NCBI GenBank assembly: GCA_025766275.1
Contig: JAFKAC010000080.1
Span: 186,001 to 250,000 of the forward strand
DNA: 64,000 nt
Source: Lactarius indigo
Taxonomy: Eukaryota > Basidiomycota > Agaricomycetes > Russulales > Russulaceae
Direction: 5' to 3'
Every line of letters starts with the position of its first letter. Position 1 is the first letter of the stretch. Shown here one piece after another: positions 59,098-64,000 of the stretch. Position numbers and translations under genes: made by a program. Below the pieces are notes generated by a model, which saw nothing but the letters and a program-made list of their open reading frames with translations, did not search any database and was not told the DNA's origin.

Positions 59098-59406
59098 CTA
59101 CTGGTTGGGAAGCCCGTGTCGCATCGCGCCGTCAATTAGGTTCGCTTCGCGACTGGGGTTGTTCGCCCCATACTGCACCCGCCACCCATTGACCGGCACG
59201 CACATCATGCAGTGTTCCCACGGCGGGGTCTGAGTGCCATATTGGTGCCCGTAGACAGGGTAGCCCAGGCATTCTCAGTTAGCTGGGATGACGGCCCAAG
59301 CACGCTTCACGCGCATAGTGTCCCGATACGCTGCAAGGGGGGTCGCGAGGCCGTGGGGGATCCCGGCGGCGAGAAGAAAGAGCACAGAGATCAGACGGCA
59401 ACGCAT
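59098..59406 (-). pseudogene. Small secreted protein frame with internal TGA
   Basis: The ATG at 59406 starts a clear signal peptide (MRCRLISVLFLLAAG, then an A-T-P-L-A type cleavage region). TGA at 59275-59277 (codon 44) interrupts it, but the same frame runs on to TAG at 59098-59100 with compact, Cys-containing sequence (CLGYPVYGHQ, WEHCMMCVPVNGW). That gives 101 sense codons plus the internal TGA. No intron signals surround the TGA. It reads as a small secreted protein with one nonsense change, probably CGA to TGA. I do not recognise the family. Confidence 0.45.
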
Positions 59407-60559
59407 GATTACGGGAGCCGCCGAGAAGGTATCTACGATACAGCGATTTATGCGGCGCCTTCAAGTTAGAGTCAGATGTCGTGGGCCCGGCGGCCTGAGC
59501 ATTGGAGCGCTGAAAGCCTGAGCAGGACGCAGAGCTTTTATCGTGTAAATTGGGGTCGGAACTGGACTTGAGGGGCGGCATTGTTAAAATGGTACAGTAG
59601 AAGGGACGGATCATACTTGAAAGTTGCCCCATCCCATCACATTTGATTTTGAACTTCGTATATGCAGCTGCAAAACTTGAGGCCTTGAGGGTCCAATCCC
59701 ATAAATGCACGCCAGTCAAATGCTTGGTGACTGCATTTCTCGCTCACGCCACTAGATGCTTGATTCGACCTGATAAGATTGCATATCATCTTTGCAACAT
59801 TCCGAGCCACCTGAAAATATGTTTTTTCGGGCCTATTCGTGCTACTCACCGATCTTAGGGTAGTCATCACGGAATGTCATGCATGTCATGAACTGAATAC
59901 GAATGCAGACGGGCCACATTTCCAACATGGGGAAGCGAAATGCAAAGTCAGACACGAGGGGACGCAGCAACTTTGAAGCCTGAAACCGACTCATTGGATA
60001 GAGCAGTGGCCCGGGCCGAGGAAGAACCTCGATTACTAGTATTTCAAGCTTTCAAGTCTCGAACTCCTTCTTTGCATGCGTCTTCTGGGACCATCGACCA
60101 TTGAACGAGTTAGATCATAATGCATACCTACAAGTAAACCTATCGTACTGCCGGTGGTGTGGTGAAGGTGCAAAGTCCCAAAATCGAATTTCAACACTCC
60201 CATCCATAGCCACAAAAGGGAGCGGTTTTGGGAAGCGACGTCGCGGTGACTCGGAGTAACGACGTGTGAGCGCTATATAAGCTGTGGTCCGATGGCGGTT
60301 GAACGTCGAGCGGTAAAGAGTTTCCCTGACAGCAGCTAGACGATAGTCTCGAATCTGCACGTTAGCAACATAGTCATTTATTATACTCTTGCCAAGAAGC
60401 CATTATCATAAGTTATCTGAGCAGATTGATAACCAAAAGTCACCGGTCAGTGGTGAACCACGACCCAGTGGCGGGTGCGGAGCCAGTACATATTCGAAAA
60501 GGGGGCACAGACTATACTAGGAGCTATAAGTGGAGACCTAATACGAGGTTCGACAGCCC
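59407..60559. other. Intergenic, no supported gene
   Basis: An 81-codon minus-strand frame at 60115-60360 and others show no domain. This includes the 3' flank of the MPDU1-like gene. Confidence 0.45.
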
Positions 60560-61591
60560 TCAGTCGACCTTGCGCGCCCACTTGCGCCCGTAAGCGGCAG
60601 ATTGCGAGTGCTGGTGCGTCGCCTGTTGCGGCAGGGGGCTCTGCGGCTGCACGACGACGTCGACCTTCTCCCTGCCATACACCTCCTTTGGAGTGCCGAA
60701 CGGGATCTCATCACGGACCTTGGCCGCGCTATCTTGGCCGACGCCGCGACCCCAGTACGCGTACATCTGCGCGCCGAGGATAAGGTTCAGGGATAGGGCG
60801 AGGGCGAAGCCAGCCGCCACGAGGGGGTCGTTCACCTCTTGTGACGTGGTGAACAGCCGCGCGGCGCAACCCGCGATCTGCGAGACGACGGCAAAGGCGG
60901 AGAGCTGGCCCGTGCTGCGCGCGCGGTAGTTCTGGGAGATTTGTGGGAGCTTGGAGAAGAGGGAGAGCGGGAGTGTCCCGAGCTGCGCGGCGGCGAGCGC
61001 GCTGGCAGGCGCAGCGAACAACGCAAATCCGACAGCGAAGGTGATGAGGACGGCAGTGAGCAGCCTTCCAGTAGGGTTGGGCGCGGCGGTGAGTGGTCGG
61101 GTAGAGGAGGCGTTGTAGAGGGTGATGAGAAAAGTGATGATGACGTTTTGGATAGTAAGGAAGAAGTTCTCCCCGTAGGTGGAAAAGGGGAAGCCGTTTC
61201 GCGAGGAGTAGGCAAGGTTTATAGCATAGGAGAACGTCTCTAAGACGTATGCAGTAAGGGAGAGGCCGCGGGCGGATTGAGCTCTGAGAACTGAGGGATT
61301 GTCAGAAACGAACACGCGACAGCAGGAGAGTCACGCACTTAGAAGAAGTTGTGGTACTTTCATTATGGAGCCACCGACGACAATCGCAACTCCAACGCCC
61401 TTGGATAACGAATACTTGATGCACTGTACATCTTCAATATTGAGGTCCTCTATTAAGGATATATAGCATTTCTGTTCAACTAGGCAGTGAGCGGTAGATG
61501 AGTGGATATGGAAGAGTGGCTATACCTGTCCAATTATTGATATACCGAGATCTTTCACGAACCAAGGCAAATTTCTTGTGAGGGAGGTCAT
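60560..61591 (-). CDS. MPDU1: MPDU1/Lec35-like PQ-loop protein (mannose-P-dolichol utilisation)
   Basis: Three exons: 61591-61526, 61471-61339 and 61290-60560, with introns of 54 and 48 nt; the product is 309 residues. The N-terminus IGQKCYISLIEDLNIEDVQC leads into the first PQ-loop (IMKVPQLLLILRAQSARGLS). A helix follows (ETFSYAINLAYSSRNGFPFS), then the second PQ-loop (SKLPQISQNYRARSTGQLS), and a hydrophilic C-terminal tail. Seven membrane helices are expected in the endoplasmic reticulum. In animals the family is needed for use of dolichol-phosphate-mannose and -glucose in N-glycan, GPI and O-mannose synthesis. The first exon was chosen because it restores the family's N-terminal pattern. 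It is divergently transcribed from eIF3e. Confidence 0.92.
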
Positions 61592-61728
61592 TGCCCCAGT
61601 GGTATGGTGTGGGTGTACGTACGTTGGCGGGCTGGCACTGCCCCCGCCACGACACGGTCAAAAGGGTCAGATCACGTGATAAGACTATACTCTTTCAAAA
61701 ATCGCTTTTAATCTTTCAATTGAACAAA
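61592..61728. promoter_or_regulatory. 137-bp bidirectional promoter between MPDU1-like and eIF3e genes
   Basis: The two start codons are 137 bp apart on opposite strands. The palindromic E-box TCACGTGA lies at 61672-61679. A GC-rich block (CCCCCGCCACG, near 61640) is also present. No clear TATA box is seen for either gene. Confidence 0.6.
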
Positions 61729-63363
61729 ATGGCCGAGTACGACCTCACCAAGACGATAATACCCTACTTGGATCGACATTTGGCCTTTCCTCTACTCACC
61801 CATCTCCTCGAAAGTGGTTTGTTTGCGCAAGATCAGGTCGCAGCAGCGCAGTATGAGCTCGCAAAAGGCACCAACATGGTCGATTACATCGTATCCCTCT
61901 ATGAGCAACTAAACCCGGATTCCGAGGTCCCTGACGGTGAGAAATGGCTTGTATAATTGCCCTCTTTTCCGCGATCTGACACAGAATCTACTCAGAATTT
62001 GCTGCCAAGCGAGAAAAGGCAGTGGCAATCAATGAGCAGCTGCAGCAGGAAGCAAAGGCCGTGCTGGACGTGATCGAGAACCCAGACGTCGCGCAGGCTC
62101 TGCGCCAAGACAAGAACCAAAACCTGGCTTATCTGAAGGACAACTACGACGTGAGTGACGTTCCGCGCCCCGCCCGTTTGATCTACTGTTCCAACTGTGG
62201 ACGTGCCCTCCTAGCTCACCCTCGAGCAAATAACCGCACTGTACAACTTTGGCAAGTTCCAGTACACGTACGGGAACTATTCTGGTGCCGCGGACTACCT
62301 CTACCACTTCCGCGTGCTCTCCACCGACACGGACCTGAACACCTCCGCACACTGGGGCAAGCTCGCCTCGGACATCCTCACGGGGAAGTGGGACGTCGCG
62401 CTCGAGGAGCTCAACACGCTCCGTGAGACGCTCGATGCGCGTGCGGGCACCGCCCCCCTCTCCAGTGCCGCGGCACAGGCGCAAGCGCACGCCGAGCCGC
62501 TCGCGACGCTGCACTCGCGGGCGTGGCTCGTGCACTGGTCCCTCTTCGTGTACTTCAACCATCCGGCTGGCCGCACGCTCCTCCTCGAGACGTTCCTTGC
62601 GCCAGCGTACCTCAATACCATCCAGTCCGCCGCGCCCTGGGTCCTCCGCTACCTCGCCGTCTCCGCCGTGCTCTCTCGCCGCGCGCAGGCGGGCGGTGGG
62701 GGGGCACCCGTGAGCTCGCGCGTGCGGCACGCGATCCGCGAAGTCGTCAAGGTCGTGCAGCTCGAGGAGTACCAGTATGCGGACCCGGTGACCAAGTTCC
62801 TCAAGGAACTCTATGTCGAGTTTGACTTTGAGGCGGCGCAGCATCAGCTGCAGCTCGCGGAACGCGTCGTCGGCAACGATTTTTTCCTTAGCGAATTCAG
62901 GGAGGAGTTCCTCGATAACGCGCGCTACCTCATCAGCGAGGCGTACTGTCGCATCCACCAGCGGATCGACATCGCGTACGTTGTTCTCACTGTGCACATA
63001 CAGCAATGGGCTAAGACTTTTCTCTCCAAGTGACCTCTCCGCGCGCCTCAACCTCTCCCCCGACGAAGGTGAAAAGTGGATCGTCAACCTCATCCGCGAC
63101 ACACGGATGGCTGCCGATGCCAAGATCGATCTCGAAAAGGTGTGCTTCCTCATTGTCTTCCCAGGCGCCCCAGTTAACTCACCGCCCTCCCGCAGAACGT
63201 CATTGAGATCCACCGCCCGGCACTGCCGATCTACCAATCGGTGATCGAAAAGACCCGCGGATTAAGCATCCGAACACAGGCGCTTGGGGCGGCGCTCAGC
63301 CGGACAGGACAGCAGCAGGCGCCCGCGCAGGAACAGCCCGCTGTCGTCGAGGGTGCCCGATGA
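61729..63363 (+). CDS. eIF3e: Eukaryotic translation initiation factor 3 subunit e (INT6)
   Basis: Five exons: 61729-61936, 61996-62150, 62215-62975, 63031-63139 and 63196-63363. Together they give 466 residues with in-frame GT-AG introns of 55-64 nt. The N-terminus [20 protein letters not shown] is the family's hallmark. The eIF3e N-terminal domain follows, then the PCI domain (about 250-410), with [20 protein letters not shown] and the ending [15 protein letters not shown]. It forms part of the eIF3 complex on the 40S ribosome in the cytoplasm. A low-complexity Gly/Ala insert near residue 275 is specific here. It converges with the D-lactate dehydrogenase gene, 118 bp between stops. Confidence 0.97.
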
Positions 63364-63481
63364 TGAAAATTGTTGTGTAATTACCTTGTAGCAGCAGAGT
63401 TGTATATGATGTGTGGACTTTCCGAGTTCATAGTCATGGGTGTATGCAGCAAGTAGATAAAAAGATCCAAAACTCTCGTGT

Positions 63482-64000
63482 TCATGAGCCAGGCGTAGCA
63501 TCATCGTCTGGATATAGCTAGAAAAATCCGTCTCCAGTCCTCAGTTCCACACAGAACAGATCGTGATGCGGCCGTACCTTCCCGGGGTTCATAATCCCTA
63601 GCGGGTCTATCGCCCGTTTGATCGTCTTCATCAGGGCTACGGTTCCCGCGCCGAGCTCCTCAACTAAGAATTCCTTCTTCCCAATTCCGACACCATGCTC
63701 GCCAGTACCTGAAGATTAGACGGGTAAGTGTGCTCCCGGGCCCCGGCCTCGTGCCGCGCATGACTTACAGGTCCCATCGAGCGCAAGCGCGCGCTTGACC
63801 ATGCGGTGCACGAGCCCCCGTACGGTCTTGAGCTCTTCGTCCGTCTTGAAGGCCAAGAAGGTGTGGAAGTTTCCTGGTGTTCCGATGGTGCCGTGCCATT
63901 AGTCTCTAACCTCTCGATAACGTGGCACCTCAAGTACTACCCACCATCTCCAGCGTGGCCCAAAACAAAATACATTATTCCGGAGCGCTCGATGTCCTTC
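63482..64000 (-). CDS. DLD1: D-lactate dehydrogenase (cytochrome), C-terminal exons; 5' part outside window
   Basis: Exons 63482-63517, 63578-63708, 63769-63873 and 63945-64000 (continuing beyond the window) join in frame with introns of 60-71 nt. They encode the FAD-linked oxidase C-terminal domain: GHAGDGNFHT, ALDGTCTGEHGVGIGKKEFL, IDPLGIMNPGK and the ending LYPDDD. The His residues of GHxGDGNxH and GEHGVG belong to the family's active-site and metal-binding region. It oxidises D-lactate to pyruvate, passing electrons to cytochrome c in mitochondria. The last exon is only 12 codons including the stop; it was chosen because it gives the usual NPGKLYPD ending. 2-Hydroxyglutarate dehydrogenase is less likely because the TCTGEHGVG wording is that of DLD. 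Confidence 0.93.

Noticed and set aside
62029..63237. 402-codon minus-strand frame opposite eIF3e
   Set aside because: Antisense shadow of the GC-rich eIF3e exons; no independent domain.
1..64000. CRISPR arrays, bacterial operons, riboswitches
   Set aside because: Spliceosomal introns and eukaryotic families throughout; no regularly spaced repeat-spacer pattern.

Overview
The window looks like a transposon-rich segment of a basidiomycete (Agaricomycetes) chromosome. Genes are split by many short GT-AG introns (about 45-85 nt). Several reading frames belong to lineage-specific agaricomycete families. The mobile elements are chromoviral Ty3/gypsy, Tnp2/CACTA-like, hAT, and a long-inverted-repeat fold-back family. 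Only the last 3.5 kb is conserved housekeeping DNA.

Layout. 1-7 kb: two hypothetical agaricomycete genes on the minus strand around a GC-rich, gene-poor stretch. 7.3-18.5 kb: a fold-back element with about 1.15-kb inverted arms, split by a complete Ty3/gypsy chromovirus (9336-17284, minus strand). The retrotransposon has LTRs that look identical by eye, a 5-bp TACGG duplication, and the matching empty site in two other fold-back copies (37.45 and 47.42 kb). 18.9-28.2 kb: three genes in the same direction that look like one transposon-borne cassette. They are an Arg-rich helper-like gene, a zinc-finger transposase-like gene and an accessory gene. Each is broken only by single-base shifts or one TGA. 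30.6-33.4 kb: a protein-kinase fusion gene. 34.7-35.3 kb: a small hypothetical gene. 35.4-38.2 kb: second fold-back copy, truncated. 38.5-39.9 kb: a WD40-like gene. 40.6-45.4 kb: an apparently intact Tnp2 transposase plus a short downstream gene. 46.6-47.9 kb: third fold-back copy, truncated at both ends. 48.8-49.3 kb: a solo LTR with a CTCTG target duplication, followed by GC-rich minisatellites. 50.2-55.3 kb: an intact multi-exon hAT transposase with a GAAAAA microsatellite in one intron and an ACCACN-type array upstream. 56.5-58.4 kb: a seven-helix, DUF6533-like membrane-protein gene. 59.1-59.4 kb: a small secreted-protein frame with an internal TGA. 60.6-64 kb: MPDU1-like, eIF3e and D-lactate dehydrogenase genes.

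The strongest unusual signals are as follows. (i) The chromovirus appears to self-prime: an 11-nt primer-binding site is complementary to the predicted 5' end of its own transcript. (ii) The transcript has no ATG for about 1.19 kb, although the gag frame is open for the last 229 codons of that leader. (iii) Pol carries about 500 extra residues after the chromodomain, ending in a zinc-knuckle array. (iv) The three-gene cassette at 18.9-28.2 kb has frame breaks that cluster after AC-ending codons. No tRNA, rRNA or CRISPR was found.
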